A stretch of DNA of 64,000 bases from Caballeronia jiangsuensis (GCA_000648925.1 JFHF01000001.1:372001-436000), one strand, 5' to 3'. Shown: positions 10,593 to 20,181, counted from the first letter of the stretch. Numbers and translations: made by a program. Notes: generated by a model not told the origin, from the letters alone.

Positions 10593-11146
10593 CGGCAGTC
10601 TGTCTTGTCGTTGGAAGGGGTGGCGGTTGCGTCGGTGTCACGCGGATTCGCACCGACGATGCACTGGCACGTCGCGACTTTTTCGATGCGCTGATCGGTG
10701 ACGCCCGCGATGAACGCATCGGCGCGGCCGCGCTGGGGAAGAATGAGATCGGGCTCCAGCTCGACGAGCGGCACGAGCACGAAAGCGCGCTCCGTCATGC
10801 GCGGATGCGGCACGACGAGATCCGCTTCGTCGATGCTCGATGCGCCGTACAGCAGGATGTCCAGATCGAGCGTGCGCGGTGCATTGCGATACGGACGCTC
10901 GCGCCCGAACTGTTCCTCGATGTGATGACACAGACGCAGAAGCGATCGTGCGGCGAGGCTCGTTTCGAGTTTGACGACGCAATTGAAGTAGTCGTCGCCC
11001 GATGCATCGACCGGCGCGGTGCGATAGACGCTCGATTTCGCGAGCACGGTGATCGTGTGCTGCTGGGCGAGACACACGACTGCGTCTTTCAGGGTCTGGC
11101 GCGCATCGCCGAGATTCGCCCCCAGGCCCAGATAAGCAATCGTCAT
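10589..11146 (-). CDS. folK: 2-amino-4-hydroxy-6-hydroxymethyldihydropteridine pyrophosphokinase
   Basis: A 185-residue HPPK enzyme of folate synthesis, which transfers pyrophosphate from ATP to the hydroxymethyl pterin. The family motifs are clear: AYLGLGANLGDARQTL at the N terminus, SSVYRTAPVD, DYFNCVVKLET, and the signature RPYRNAPRTLDLDILLYG with the two magnesium-binding aspartates. It is 78 bases downstream of pcnB and overlaps the following kinase gene by four bases. The pcnB-folK pairing is widespread in proteobacteria. Confidence 0.96.
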   Translation of the reverse strand: MTIAYLGLGANLGDARQTLKDAVVCLAQQHTITVLAKSSVYRTAPVDASGDDYFNCVVKLETSLAARSLLRLCHHIEEQFGRERPYRNAPRTLDLDILLYGASSIDEADLVVPHPRMTERAFVLVPLVELEPDLILPQRGRADAFIAGVTDQRIEKVATCQCIVGANPRDTDATATPSNDKTDCR

Positions 11147-11224
11147 GGCAGAAGTCCTACGCGTGGGTCACAGCGAAAAGCGGGAAAGCAGGATCGCTCT
11201 TCGCTACTGTAACCAAAACCGGCG

Positions 11225-12805
11225 TTACTCGTTGTCGGCGCCTTCGTGCTTGTTCGCCGCACTCGGGATCGCGTCGCCATCGTTTCCTTGCGCGGCCTGA
11301 TCATCGGGCGCACCCGGCTCGCCCGGGCGACGTTTCGCGTTGCTGCGACGCCGCCGCTTCTTCGGGCCGCTGCTTCGCTCCTTGCCGCCTTGCGACAGCA
11401 GCGTTTCGCGCTCGGCATGATCGGCGTCGATGAAGTCGCTCCACCACTGGCCGATGGCCGCATCGAGCTCGCCCGATTCGCAACGCAGTAGCAGGAAATC
11501 ATACCCCGCTCTGAATCTTTGGTGTTCCAGCAGCTTCAGTGCGCTGCGGCCGCGCTTTTCCAGCCGATGCTGAAGACTCCAGATCTCGCGCATGTCCGAT
11601 GAGTAGCGCTTGTGGATCGCGAGTTTCTCGGTCTGCATGTCGAGGACATCGTCCATCGCGCGATGCAATGCGGGCACCGGATATTCGCCGTTCGCGGTGT
11701 ATTGCTGCCAGCGCGTCTGCACGTCGTGCCACAAGAGCGTGGCGAAGAGAAAGCCCGGCGAAACGGGCTTGCCCGCACGCACGCGCTCGTCGGTGCTCGT
11801 GAGCGCGAGCGTCACGAACTTCTCGCCGTGCGGCTGTTCGAGCACGACATCGAGCAGCGGCAGCACGCCGTGATGCAAGCCTTCCTGACGCAACCGCGTG
11901 AGACACGCGAGCGCATGACCGGAGAGCAGCAGCTTCAGCATCTCGTCGAAGAGACGCGCGGCCGGCACGTTGTTCATCAGGTCGGCGAGGTCCTTGATCG
12001 GCGCGCGCGTAGCTTCGTCGATCTCGAAGCCGAGCTTCGCCGCGAAACGCACGACGCGCAGCATGCGCACCGGATCTTCGCGATAACGCGTCGCCGGATC
12101 GCCGATCATGCGCAGCAGCCGCGCGCGGATGTCGGCCATGCCGTCGTGATAGTCCAGCACGGTTTGCGTGGCCGGATCGTAGTACATCGCGTTGATGGTG
12201 AAGTCGCGGCGCGTGGCGTCTTCGTGCTGCTCGCCCCAGACGTTGTCGCGCAACACGCGGCCGCTCGCATCGACGGCATGCGTGCGGCCATCCAGCTCGC
12301 CGCGCCTGAGCCGCCGCGGCGGTTCGGACGCCGGCTCGGGCGGGACGTCCATCAACGCGCGAAACGTCGATGTCTCGATGATCTCCTGGCCGAACTGCAC
12401 GTGCACGATCTGAAAACGCCGCCCGATGATGCGCGCGCGGCGAAAGAGCTTCTGCACCTGATCGGGCGTGGCATCGGTGGCGACGTCGAAGTCCTTGGGC
12501 GCGACGCCGAGCAGCAGATCGCGCACCGCGCCGCCGACGATGAACGCGCGATGTCCCGCGTGCTGCAGGCCATCGGTCACGCGGACCGCGTTCTTCGAGA
12601 TCAGCGACGGATCGATACCGTGAATGTCCGACGACAGGATGACCGGCACGTTCGGGTCGCGCTTCACGGGCGCGGCGGCCTTCTTGCGCGTGCTCTTGCG
12701 AGCGGGTTTGGCGTCGGGCGAATCAGCCGGGATGTCGTTCGCTGCGCTTTCGTTGGAGTCGGCGCTATCTTGCCCGAACAGCTTGCGGATAAGTTTTTTA
12801 ATCAC
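11225..12805 (-). CDS. pcnB: Poly(A) polymerase I
   Basis: A 526-residue class II nucleotidyltransferase that adds poly(A) tails to RNA and promotes decay. The catalytic head reads FIVGGAVRDLLLG followed by KDFDVATDATP with the DxD metal-binding pair. The RRARIIGRRFQIVHV and RRDFTINAMYYD segments of PcnB follow. The N terminus has a lysine- and arginine-rich lead (about residues 30-50) and the C terminus has a basic tail (KKRRRRSNAKRRPGEPG), both common in this protein and likely RNA-binding. The start overlaps the upstream HAD gene stop by eight bases, which suggests coupling. Confidence 0.96.
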   Translation of the reverse strand: MIKKLIRKLFGQDSADSNESAANDIPADSPDAKPARKSTRKKAAAPVKRDPNVPVILSSDIHGIDPSLISKNAVRVTDGLQHAGHRAFIVGGAVRDLLLGVAPKDFDVATDATPDQVQKLFRRARIIGRRFQIVHVQFGQEIIETSTFRALMDVPPEPASEPPRRLRRGELDGRTHAVDASGRVLRDNVWGEQHEDATRRDFTINAMYYDPATQTVLDYHDGMADIRARLLRMIGDPATRYREDPVRMLRVVRFAAKLGFEIDEATRAPIKDLADLMNNVPAARLFDEMLKLLLSGHALACLTRLRQEGLHHGVLPLLDVVLEQPHGEKFVTLALTSTDERVRAGKPVSPGFLFATLLWHDVQTRWQQYTANGEYPVPALHRAMDDVLDMQTEKLAIHKRYSSDMREIWSLQHRLEKRGRSALKLLEHQRFRAGYDFLLLRCESGELDAAIGQWWSDFIDADHAERETLLSQGGKERSSGPKKRRRRSNAKRRPGEPGAPDDQAAQGNDGDAIPSAANKHEGADNE

Positions 12806-13484
12806 GTGTGTCGAACAGGTTCAGGATGCGCCAGCCTTTGGCTTGCGCATGCGCGCGCAGGGTGTCGTCGGGATTGGTCGCGACAGGATCGGTGACGCGT
12901 TCCAGCAGCGGGATGTCGTTGTGCGAATCGCTGTAGAAATAGCTGTGCTTGAAATCAGAAAGCTTCTTGCCGATGGATTCGAGCCATTGCTCGACCCGCA
13001 CGATCTTGCCTTCGCGATAACTCGGCGTGCCGGTGGGCCGGCCGGTGAGCGCGCCGTGCGGATGGTCGTCCACGGTTTCCACTTCGCATGCGATCAACGT
13101 TTCGATGCCGAAGGCTTCCGCGATCGGCGCGGTGATGAACGCGTTGGTCGCCGTGACGAGGCAGCAGAGATCGCCGTCGTCCTGATGCTCGCGCACCAGC
13201 GTGACGGCCGCCGGCACGATGCGCGGATTGATCACCTCGCGCATGAACTGCGCGTGCCAGTCGGTGAGTTGCTCGCGCGAGTACTTGGCGAGCGGTGCGA
13301 GCATCGCGTGCAGATACGCGTTGATGTCGAGCACGCCCGCCTTGTAATCGGCGTAGAAGGCATCGTTCTGACGCGCGAAGGATTCCGCCTCGACGATGCC
13401 CAGTTTCACCATGAAGCGGCCCCATTCGTGGTCGCTGTCGGTGGGGATGAGCGTGTGGTCGAGATCAAAGAGGGCGAGGTTCAT
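12798..13484 (-). CDS. HAD-IB family phosphatase (SerB-like)
   Basis: A 228-residue haloacid dehalogenase-type hydrolase. Motif I is LALFDLDHTLIPTDSD with the nucleophilic aspartate, motif II is the threonine in LVTATN, and motif IV is SDSHNDIPLLE with acidic metal ligands. Subfamily IB proteins of this length are often annotated as phosphoserine or histidinol-phosphate phosphatases, but the substrate here is unknown. The start (MNLALF) lies 12 bases after the hda stop, and the 3' end overlaps pcnB by eight bases. In many Burkholderiales this gene sits between hda and pcnB. Confidence 0.88.
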   Translation of the reverse strand: MNLALFDLDHTLIPTDSDHEWGRFMVKLGIVEAESFARQNDAFYADYKAGVLDINAYLHAMLAPLAKYSREQLTDWHAQFMREVINPRIVPAAVTLVREHQDDGDLCCLVTATNAFITAPIAEAFGIETLIACEVETVDDHPHGALTGRPTGTPSYREGKIVRVEQWLESIGKKLSDFKHSYFYSDSHNDIPLLERVTDPVATNPDDTLRAHAQAKGWRILNLFDTRD

Positions 13485-13495
13485 GGGTGCGCATT

Positions 13496-14290
13496 TTACT
13501 TGAAGCGGGTCGGGGCGTTGTCCGGCGCGGCCGGGCCGGAATCGGGCGCGGCCGGATCGCCCGGCGTCCGTTCGTGCGCGGACACGGAAACGAGCGGCGC
13601 GGCGCGGCCGGTTTGCTGGAGCATCGTGCGCAGGAGCGGGCGCGTCACCGCGCGCTTTTGCTCCAGCGAGAAGCGGTCGAGTTCGTCGAGCAGGGCCATG
13701 AGGCTCGGCATGTCGCGCCGGAAATGCGTGAGCAGATAGCCGGGCACGCCCTCGGCAAGCACGATGCCGCGTTCGCGCGCCGCGTGCTTCAGCACGGAGA
13801 CCTTCGCGTCGTCGGAAAGCGGCTGCAGATGGAACACGAGACCCCAGCCGAGCCGCGTGCGCAGGTCTTCGCGCACGGTGAGCGCGAGCGGCGCGTCGTT
13901 GCCGGTCGCGACGAGCGCGCTCGTCGGATGCGCGCGCACTTCGTTGAAGAGATTGAAGAGCGCGATCTGCTGCGCGGCCGACAGCCGGTCGCAATCGTCG
14001 ACGGCGTAGAGCGTGACTTGCGGATCGAAACCGAATGCGTTGAGCGCGCTTTGCGGGCCCAGATAGCGCGCGAGTCCGTTCGCTTCGTAGGTGAGCGCCT
14101 GCAGCAGATGGCTGCGGCCGCTGCCCGGCTCGCCCCACACGTAGAACGTGCGGTCGGCGACCGGCCCGGCCGCGAGTGCGCCTTCGAGCTCACGCAGCCG
14201 CGCGATCAGTTCGTGATTGCCGGCGGCGAAAAAATTGTCGAAGGTGGCGGGCGGCGGCGTGCCCAGATCGAGCGTCAGTTGGCGTTGCAC
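13496..14290 (-). CDS. hda: DnaA regulatory inactivator Hda
   Basis: A 264-residue DnaA-like AAA+ protein lacking the DnaA DNA-binding domain. It starts (V/M)QRQLTLDLGTPPPATFDNF, which contains the QLTLDL clamp-binding motif expected at the Hda N terminus, so it can dock on the sliding clamp and stimulate hydrolysis of DnaA-ATP after initiation. The Walker A-like loop reads WGEPGSGRSHLLQAL and Walker B reads YAVDDCDRL. I chose the GTG at 14290 because the frame upstream has no ATG start and the family begins here. About 20 C-terminal residues (PAAPDSGPAAPDNAP) are low-complexity. It heads the hda-HAD-pcnB-folK-kinase-panB operon. Confidence 0.9.
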   Translation of the reverse strand: MQRQLTLDLGTPPPATFDNFFAAGNHELIARLRELEGALAAGPVADRTFYVWGEPGSGRSHLLQALTYEANGLARYLGPQSALNAFGFDPQVTLYAVDDCDRLSAAQQIALFNLFNEVRAHPTSALVATGNDAPLALTVREDLRTRLGWGLVFHLQPLSDDAKVSVLKHAARERGIVLAEGVPGYLLTHFRRDMPSLMALLDELDRFSLEQKRAVTRPLLRTMLQQTGRAAPLVSVSAHERTPGDPAAPDSGPAAPDNAPTRFK

Positions 14291-14500
14291 GGGAGATCGG
14301 TGTCGTCGGGCCTTGAGTCGGGCATATCTTGAAAACTGCCGGATGAGCTGCGGGTATACGCGCAAAGCCGCAGCGGAGCGCCCTGTGCGCCAATGGTTCG
14401 GGCGCCTTCGAGACCGCTTTCGATCTCGAAAAGAGCGCCTTCGCGATTTCTGGCGAACGCGGGAAAATCCAGTCTGCCGACCGTCGTCGGGTCATCATCG

Positions 14501-14519
14501 GGTAAAATCGCATTTTACC
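14501..14519. promoter_or_regulatory. Palindrome and possible -10 element upstream of purM
   Basis: An 8-bp perfect inverted repeat, GGTAAAAT and ATTTTACC around a 3-base centre, lies 21 bases before the purM ATG. The left arm includes TAAAAT, a good -10 candidate, but no clear -35 lies 16-18 bases upstream. It may be a promoter with an operator on it or a purine-related regulator site. The function is an inference. Confidence 0.4.
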
Positions 14520-14539
14520 GACCTTCTTGCTTCCTCCCC

Positions 14540-15595
14540 ATGAATCAACCGAAATCCGCTCCGGACGCCCAGGGTTTGTCGTATCGCGACGCGGGCGTGG
14601 ACATCGACGCGGGCGACGCGCTCGTCGACCGGATCAAGCCGTTTGCCAAGAAAACATTGCGTGACGGCGTGCTGGGCGGCATCGGCGGATTCGGCGCGCT
14701 CTTCGAAGTGCCGAAGAAGTACAAGGAACCGGTGCTCGTGTCGGGCACGGACGGCGTCGGCACGAAGCTGCGCCTCGCGTTCACGCTGAACCGTCATGAC
14801 ACCGTCGGCCAGGATCTCGTCGCGATGAGCGTGAACGACATCCTCGTGCAGGGCGCCGAGCCGCTCTTCTTCCTCGATTACTTCGCGTGCGGCAAGCTCG
14901 ACGTCGATACGGCGGCCGACGTCGTGAAGGGCATCGCGACCGGTTGCGAGCTGGCGGGCTGCGCGCTCATCGGCGGCGAGACGGCGGAAATGCCGGGCAT
15001 GTATCCCGATGGCGAATATGATCTCGCGGGCTTCGCGGTCGGCGCGGTGGAAAAGAGCAAGATCATCGACGGCAGCACGATCAAGCCCGGCGACGTCGTG
15101 CTCGGGCTGGCTTCGAGCGGGATTCATTCGAACGGTTATTCGCTGGTGCGCAAGATCATCGAGCGCGCGAATCCCGATCTGAACGCCGATTTCGACGGCC
15201 GCTCGCTCGCCGACGCACTGATGGCGCCCACGCGCATCTACGTGAAGCCGCTGCTTTCGGCGATGCAAAGCGTGACCGTTAAAGGCATGGCGCATATCAC
15301 GGGCGGCGGGCTCGTCGAGAACATTCCGCGCGTGCTGCGTGAAGGGCTCACGGCCGAGCTGGATCATCGCGCGTGGCCGTTGCCGCCGCTGTTCGCGTGG
15401 CTGCAGAAGCACGGCGGCGTCGCGGATGCGGAGATGCATCGCGTGTTCAACTGCGGCATCGGGATGGCTGTGATCGTCGCGGCGGAAGATGCGCAGGCGG
15501 CGACCGGTTTGCTTTCCGCCGCGGGTGAGCAGGTGTGGCAGATCGGCGTCGTGCGCGAGAGCAAGGAAGGGGAGGCGCAGACGGTGGTGGTGTGA
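14540..15595 (+). CDS. purM: Phosphoribosylformylglycinamidine cyclo-ligase
   Basis: A 351-residue AIR synthetase, fifth step of purine synthesis (ATP-dependent closure of FGAM to AIR). The start [25 protein letters not shown] is typical, and the family signatures [41 protein letters not shown] and [14 protein letters not shown] are present. An earlier in-frame ATG would add 49 residues unlike the family, so I start at 14540. The gene diverges from hda. A strong bidirectional terminator follows the stop. Confidence 0.97.
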   Translation: MNQPKSAPDAQGLSYRDAGVDIDAGDALVDRIKPFAKKTLRDGVLGGIGGFGALFEVPKKYKEPVLVSGTDGVGTKLRLAFTLNRHDTVGQDLVAMSVNDILVQGAEPLFFLDYFACGKLDVDTAADVVKGIATGCELAGCALIGGETAEMPGMYPDGEYDLAGFAVGAVEKSKIIDGSTIKPGDVVLGLASSGIHSNGYSLVRKIIERANPDLNADFDGRSLADALMAPTRIYVKPLLSAMQSVTVKGMAHITGGGLVENIPRVLREGLTAELDHRAWPLPPLFAWLQKHGGVADAEMHRVFNCGIGMAVIVAAEDAQAATGLLSAAGEQVWQIGVVRESKEGEAQTVVV

Positions 15596-15612
15596 TATGC
15601 CGGGTTGCGCTG

Positions 15613-15650
15613 ACAAAAAACCCTCGCCATGTGCGAGGGTTTTTTGTTTT
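15613..15650. terminator. Bidirectional terminator between purM and miaA
   Basis: CCCTCGC (15621-15627) pairs with GCGAGGG (15633-15639) around a 5-base loop. It is flanked by ACAAAAAA on the left and TTTTTTGTTTTT on the right, so it can stop purM on the plus strand and miaA on the minus strand. Confidence 0.88.
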
Positions 15651-15655
15651 TGAGC

Positions 15656-16603
15656 CTACGTGCGCGATATCCGCTCCATTGCCTCCAACGCCCGTTCCGT
15701 CGCATCTTCGGCGCAGCAATCCACGACGACACGCTCCGGCATCGCCCTCAACCACGTCAACTGACGCTTGCACAACTGCCGCGTCGCGAAGATGCCCTTG
15801 TCGCGCATCTCGTCGTAGCCCGTCGCGCCGTCGAGGTACTCCCACGCTTGCCGATAACCGACACAGCGCATCGACGGCATCGACAGATCGAGATCGCCGC
15901 GCGCGCGCAGCCGTCTCACTTCGTCGATGAAACCTCGTGCGAGCATCGCATCGAAGCGCGCCGCGATGCGCGCATGGAGCACTGCGCGATCGGACGGCTC
16001 CAGCGCGATCGGCACGAAGCGATACGGCGCATCCACATGCTGGGTGCGTGGTGCGGCGAGGAGCGTGGACATCGGCTGTCCGGTGAGCATGAAGATTTCG
16101 AGCGCGCGCTGGATGCGCTGCGAGTCGTTCGGCGCGAGCCGCGCGGCCGTTTGCGGATCGACGGTTGCGAGCCGCGCGTGCAGCGCGGGCCAGCCGTCGC
16201 GTGCGGCATCGGCGTCGAGCGTGGCGCGCACCTCGGCATCGGCTGTGGGGAGATCGTTGAGACCTTGCGTCAGCGCCTTGTAGTACAGCATCGTGCCGCC
16301 GACCAGCAACGGCACATTTCCCCGCGCGACGATCTCGCCGATCAGCCGCAGCGCATCCGCGCGAAACTGCGCGGCGGAATACGTCTCGGCGGGATCGATG
16401 ATGTCGATCAGATGATGCGGCGCCGCCGCGCGCTCCACCGCGTCAGGCTTGGCCGTGCCGATATCCATCTCGCGATAGACGAGCGCCGAATCCACACTGA
16501 CGATCTCGACCGGATGCCGCGCCGCGAAAGCGAGCGCCGCCGCCGTTTTTCCGGACGCCGTCGGCCCGAGCAGACAGGCCACGCGCAAAGCGGTATCGCT
16601 CAT
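15656..16603 (-). CDS. miaA: tRNA dimethylallyltransferase
   Basis: A 315-residue enzyme that adds a dimethylallyl group to A37 of tRNAs reading UNN codons. The P loop is [15 protein letters not shown] near the N terminus. Then come [42 protein letters not shown], the arginine-rich RVACL start region, and the C-terminal zone [15 protein letters not shown] start at MSDTAL, whose ATG overlaps the mutL stop by four bases (ATGA). The longer frame would run 24 residues into mutL. mutL-miaA is a conserved pair. Confidence 0.96.
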   Translation of the reverse strand: MSDTALRVACLLGPTASGKTAAALAFAARHPVEIVSVDSALVYREMDIGTAKPDAVERAAAPHHLIDIIDPAETYSAAQFRADALRLIGEIVARGNVPLLVGGTMLYYKALTQGLNDLPTADAEVRATLDADAARDGWPALHARLATVDPQTAARLAPNDSQRIQRALEIFMLTGQPMSTLLAAPRTQHVDAPYRFVPIALEPSDRAVLHARIAARFDAMLARGFIDEVRRLRARGDLDLSMPSMRCVGYRQAWEYLDGATGYDEMRDKGIFATRQLCKRQLTWLRAMPERVVVDCCAEDATERALEAMERISRT

Positions 16604-18552
16604 TGTCCGCGCATGAAAAGGCGGTCGAGATCGGCGAGCGTGAGCTGAAACCACGTCGGCCGGCCGTGATTGCACTGATCGGCGCGCTCGGTCGCTTCCA
16701 TCTGGCGCAGGAGCGCGTTCATCTCGTCGAGCGTGAGCCGGCGATTCGCGCGCACCGCGTTATGACACGCGAGCGTGCCCAGCAATTCGTGTTGACGCTC
16801 GGTGAGCACGCGCGATCCGCCGTAGGCCTGCAGGTCGGCCAGCACGGCGCGCGCGAGCGATTGCAGATCGGCGTCCTTCAGCAACGCGGGCACCGCGCGG
16901 ATCGCGATCGATGTCGGCGACAGCACCGCGAGATCGAAGCCGAGCGCATCGAGCGTGTCGCGCTCTTCCTCGACGATGCCGATCTCGACCGGCTCGGCCG
17001 TCATCGACACGGGAATCAGGAGCGGCTGCACCGCGATCGCGCGATCGGCTAGCGCGTGCTTGAACTGCTCATAGAGAATGCGCTCGTGCGCGGCGTGCAT
17101 ATCGACGATCACGAGGCCGCGAGCGTTTTGCGCCAGCACGTAGATGCCATGAATCTGGCCGACGGCGAATCCGAGCGGCTGTTCGCCGGCGTGATCGAGC
17201 GCGCTGTCGCTCGCCATGACCGGCGCCGATGGCCGCTCGTCCACGCCCGGATAAGGCGTGTCGATGGAAGTCGTCGCGCTCGGCGTGCCCGCGCCGATGT
17301 CCTTGCGGCCGAAGAGCGCGTCATACAGCGCGAGCGGCTGCGCGACCGGCAGCGTGCCCTGCGTCATGCGCGACTGGCGCATCCAGTTCGTGCCGTTCTC
17401 GCTTTTCAGATTGAGCGTGTCGGGCGCACCGGTAAACGGCTTCGCACTGAACGACGCTGGGCCGGTCGGCTGCAACTGCGCCGCGTGGCCGCCCGATGTC
17501 GTTTCCGGCGAAGCGCCCGCATGGCGCGCAAGTGCGCGTTGCACGGCGTGAAAGACGTACTGGTGAATCGAGCGCGAATCGCGAAAGCGCACTTCGATCT
17601 TCGACGGATGCACGTTCACATCGACGGATTCGGGCGGCAGATCGAGGAACAGCACGTACGCCGGATAGCGATTGCCGTGCAACACGTCCTCATACGCGGC
17701 GCGCACCGCGTGCGTGAGCAGCTTGTCGCGCACGAAGCGGCCATTCACGAAGAAATACTGCTGGTCGGCGCGGCCGCGGCTCGCGGTCGGCAGGCCCGCG
17801 CAGCCGTAGACGGCGAGCGGCCCGGCGCGCTCGTCGAGCGGCAGATGCGCGGTTTCGAACACCTCGCCGAGAATCTTCGCGACGCGCGTCTGCGGATCGC
17901 TCGCGTTCCAGTGCTCGACGGCCTTGCCGTTATGCATCACCGAAATCGCGACGTCGGGCCGCGCGAGCGCCGTGCGGCGGATCACGTCGAGACAGTGGCC
18001 GAGTTCGGTCTGCTCGCTCTTCAGGAACTTGCGGCGCGCGGGCGTGTTGAAGTAAAGCTCGCGCACTTCCATCGTCGTGCCGACGGTGCCGGCAGCCGGC
18101 GAAATCGCGCCCGTCTGCGCGTCGATGCGCGTGGCGTGCGGGCAGCTAGCGGTGCGGCTCGTGATGAACAGTTCGGCAACCGATGCGATCGACGCGATCG
18201 CTTCCCCGCGAAAGCCCAGCGTCGCGACGGCTTCCAGCTCCGCGAGCGAGCGGATCTTGCTCGTCGCATGGCGCATCAGCGCGAGCGGAAGCTCGTTCGG
18301 CGGAATGCCGCTGCCGTCGTCGGCGATCATGATGCGTTTCACGCCGCCTTCGTCGAGCGTGATGCGCAACGTCGTCGCGCCCGCGTCGAGCGCGTTTTCC
18401 AGCAATTCCTTGACGACCGACGCCGGCCGTTCCACCACCTCGCCCGCGGCGATTTGGCTGATGAGCTGGTCGGGCAGCGGGGCGATGGCACGCGAACGGC
18501 GCGCGCCGTCGGCGGTCAAATCGCCAGCGGAAGTTTCGTTGAGCTCGGACAT
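16600..18552 (-). CDS. mutL: DNA mismatch repair protein MutL
   Basis: A 650-residue GHKL ATPase that couples MutS mismatch recognition to downstream repair. The N-terminal motifs are [31 protein letters not shown] (ATP and Mg site), [17 protein letters not shown] and LGFRGEALAS-like [15 protein letters not shown]-terminal dimerisation domain follows a variable linker (about residues 350-440). The endonuclease motif DQHA-x2-E is replaced by [12 protein letters not shown], similar to the region in nicking-type MutLs. That point would need alignment. I start at MSELN. A perfect TATAAT lies only 6 bases upstream, which suggests a leaderless message. Confidence 0.94.
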   Translation of the reverse strand: MSELNETSAGDLTADGARRSRAIAPLPDQLISQIAAGEVVERPASVVKELLENALDAGATTLRITLDEGGVKRIMIADDGSGIPPNELPLALMRHATSKIRSLAELEAVATLGFRGEAIASIASVAELFITSRTASCPHATRIDAQTGAISPAAGTVGTTMEVRELYFNTPARRKFLKSEQTELGHCLDVIRRTALARPDVAISVMHNGKAVEHWNASDPQTRVAKILGEVFETAHLPLDERAGPLAVYGCAGLPTASRGRADQQYFFVNGRFVRDKLLTHAVRAAYEDVLHGNRYPAYVLFLDLPPESVDVNVHPSKIEVRFRDSRSIHQYVFHAVQRALARHAGASPETTSGGHAAQLQPTGPASFSAKPFTGAPDTLNLKSENGTNWMRQSRMTQGTLPVAQPLALYDALFGRKDIGAGTPSATTSIDTPYPGVDERPSAPVMASDSALDHAGEQPLGFAVGQIHGIYVLAQNARGLVIVDMHAAHERILYEQFKHALADRAIAVQPLLIPVSMTAEPVEIGIVEEERDTLDALGFDLAVLSPTSIAIRAVPALLKDADLQSLARAVLADLQAYGGSRVLTERQHELLGTLACHNAVRANRRLTLDEMNALLRQMEATERADQCNHGRPTWFQLTLADLDRLFMRGQ

Positions 18553-18558
18553 GGCGAA

Positions 18559-18564
18559 ATTATA
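18559..18564 (-). promoter_or_regulatory. Consensus -10 element directly before mutL
   Basis: On the minus strand TATAAT ends 6 bases before the mutL ATG at 18552, with the sequence TTCGCC between. The predicted transcription start would fall on or next to the A of the ATG. No convincing -35 hexamer is visible, and no ribosome-binding site could fit in the message. Confidence 0.5.
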
Positions 18565-18763
18565 ACGATTCGCATCGTTTCGGCCGTTTCGTCCATTTCG
18601 CACCAGACTGGCCGTCCATGCCCGCCAACGCACCGCACGATCACGCCGCGGTACGGTTTTTTAACCGGCCCGACGTACCGGTTCGGTATCATGGCGCGAC
18701 TCCCGCTTTCGATGCCGATGCGCCGCTTTTCCGGCGCCGGCTCAACTTTTTGAGGAAAGATTT

Positions 18764-19423
18764 TTGGATACGCTGCTGCAATTCCTGGGACTCATCCTTC
18801 ACATCGACAAGTCGCTTGGCGTCTTCATCCAGAATTACGGCGCCTGGGTCTACGCGGTGCTGTTCCTGATCGTGTTCTGCGAAACCGGGCTCGTCGTGTT
18901 TCCGTTCCTGCCGGGCGATTCGCTGCTGTTCATCGGCGGAGCGTTCGCGGCGTCGCACGAGATGGATCTGGTCGCGCTGATCGTGCTGCTGCTCATCGCG
19001 GCGGTGACGGGCAACACGGTGAATTACTGGATCGGCCGGGCCATCGGGCCGAAAGTCTTCGACACGAACATTCCCGTGCTGGAGCGCTTCCTCGACCGGG
19101 CCGCGCTGCAAAAGACGCATAACTTCTATGAGAAGCACGGCGGCAAGACCATCGTGATCGCGCGTTTCGTGCCGGTGGTGCGGACCTTCGCGCCGTTCGT
19201 CGCGGGGGTTTCGTCGATGAGTCACGCGCGCTTCCAGTTCTTCAATATTATGGGCGCGCTCATCTGGGTGCTGCTGCTCGTGCTGCTCGGCTATTTCTTC
19301 GGCAACATTCCGTTCATCAAGCAGTATCTGAACGTGATCGTGCTGGTGGGGATCGGTGCCGCCGTCGTGCCGGTCGCGATCGGCGCGCTCTGGAAGATGA
19401 GCCGCCGCAATTCGAAGGCTTGA
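18764..19423 (+). CDS. DedA family inner-membrane protein
   Basis: A 219-residue protein with about five hydrophobic segments and the DedA/SNARE-associated signature: an acidic residue in FCETGLVVFPFLPGDSLLF, then GNTVNYWIGR and FYEKHGGKTIVIARFVPVVRTFAPFVAG. DedA proteins are now linked to lipid-carrier flipping and membrane homeostasis. The specific substrate here is not known. Translation probably starts at TTG 18764, preceded by AGGAAAG at 18753-18759, because no ATG or GTG gives a better start. The gene is divergent from mutL. Confidence 0.9.
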   Translation: MDTLLQFLGLILHIDKSLGVFIQNYGAWVYAVLFLIVFCETGLVVFPFLPGDSLLFIGGAFAASHEMDLVALIVLLLIAAVTGNTVNYWIGRAIGPKVFDTNIPVLERFLDRAALQKTHNFYEKHGGKTIVIARFVPVVRTFAPFVAGVSSMSHARFQFFNIMGALIWVLLLVLLGYFFGNIPFIKQYLNVIVLVGIGAAVVPVAIGALWKMSRRNSKA

Positions 19424-19481
19424 GCCTGGGGAATCCCGCGAGACCGACGAATGCCGGCCTCGCGGGCGCTGCGCAGTTGCG

Positions 19482-19742
19482 TCAGGCGCGGCGGAACAGG
19501 CGGATGATGAAAAGCAGCACCACCGCGCCGACCACGGCCGTGATCAGCGTACCGAGGATGCCGCCGCCGAACGAGAGGCCGAGCGTGCCGAAGATCCATC
19601 CGCCGATCACGCCGCCGACGATACCGACGAGAATATCCACGATCACGCCGAAGCCCGTGCCGTTCATGATGAGGCCGGCGAGCCAGCCAGCGACGCCGCC
19701 GATGATCAGACTAAGGATGATTCCGTGTTGCATGATTTGCAT
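19482..19742 (-). CDS. GlsB/YeaQ/YmgE-type small membrane stress protein
   Basis: An 86-residue protein made of three glycine-rich hydrophobic helices (IILSLIIGGVAGWLAG, VDILVGIVGGVIGGWIFG and GTLITAVVGAVVLLFIIRLF), the pattern of the transglycosylase-associated (YeaQ/YmgE/GlsB) family, small inner-membrane proteins often induced by general stress. The ATG at 19742 has a good CAGGAG about 8 bases upstream. An earlier in-frame start would put untypical sequence in front. The gene converges on dedA. Confidence 0.85.
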   Translation of the reverse strand: MQIMQHGIILSLIIGGVAGWLAGLIMNGTGFGVIVDILVGIVGGVIGGWIFGTLGLSFGGGILGTLITAVVGAVVLLFIIRLFRRA

Positions 19743-20061
19743 GAGTTGAGACTCCTGTCGAATTGATGGTTGCGGGATGCAATCGAAACCTGCATCCGGG
19801 CGCGGGCAATGTAGCGGAAATGTCCGTGACAGTGGCCCGTCAAATGTCAAGGATTGTCAATCTGGGCGAGCGTCGATGAACCGGACGACCGACGACGCAT
19901 GAAGGCGGCCATTTAAGTCAAAAAGTTAGAATGCCAAAGAGTTTGGTCGGCCATTTCCCGGAGTGTGTCGTTTAGGTCACTGAGGCGAATTTGTTTCTGT
20001 AATGTTTTATGCTGGCGGGATCGTGTTTCTTAGGTATTTGAGAAGTGTGTGTGGTGAGCGG
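19743..20061. other. Intergenic region upstream of the envelope lipoprotein cluster
   Basis: This 319-base stretch separates the divergent GlsB-like gene and the small lipoprotein gene. From about 19890 to 20040 it is richer in A and T than its surroundings and probably holds promoters in both directions. Repeated TGTCAA elements occur near 19838-19860. I see no gene and no clear -35/-10 pair. Confidence 0.45.
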
Positions 20062-20181
20062 ATGCGCGCGATGTCCGGACTGTGGGTCGCGCTTGCATTC
20101 ATGGCGTTGGCGTCCGGCTGTGGCATTCTCCGATGCGGCGGAACGGCGGTGTACGGGGTGGCGATAAGCGTCTGCGCGTGA
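20062..20181 (+). CDS. Predicted very small lipoprotein (39 aa)
   Basis: A 39-residue frame reads MRAMSGLWVALAFMALASGC and then GILRCGGTAVYGVAISVCA. The first 20 residues are a textbook lipoprotein signal (positive start, hydrophobic core, lipobox LASGC), leaving a mature lipopeptide of only about 20 residues with two further cysteines. It lies 58 bases before the NlpD-like gene on the same strand and is too short for most gene callers. The ribosome-binding site is weak (GGTGAGCGG), so the start could also be the ATG at 20071. The function is unknown. The main alternative is that the frame is fortuitous. Confidence 0.5.
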   Translation: MRAMSGLWVALAFMALASGCGILRCGGTAVYGVAISVCA

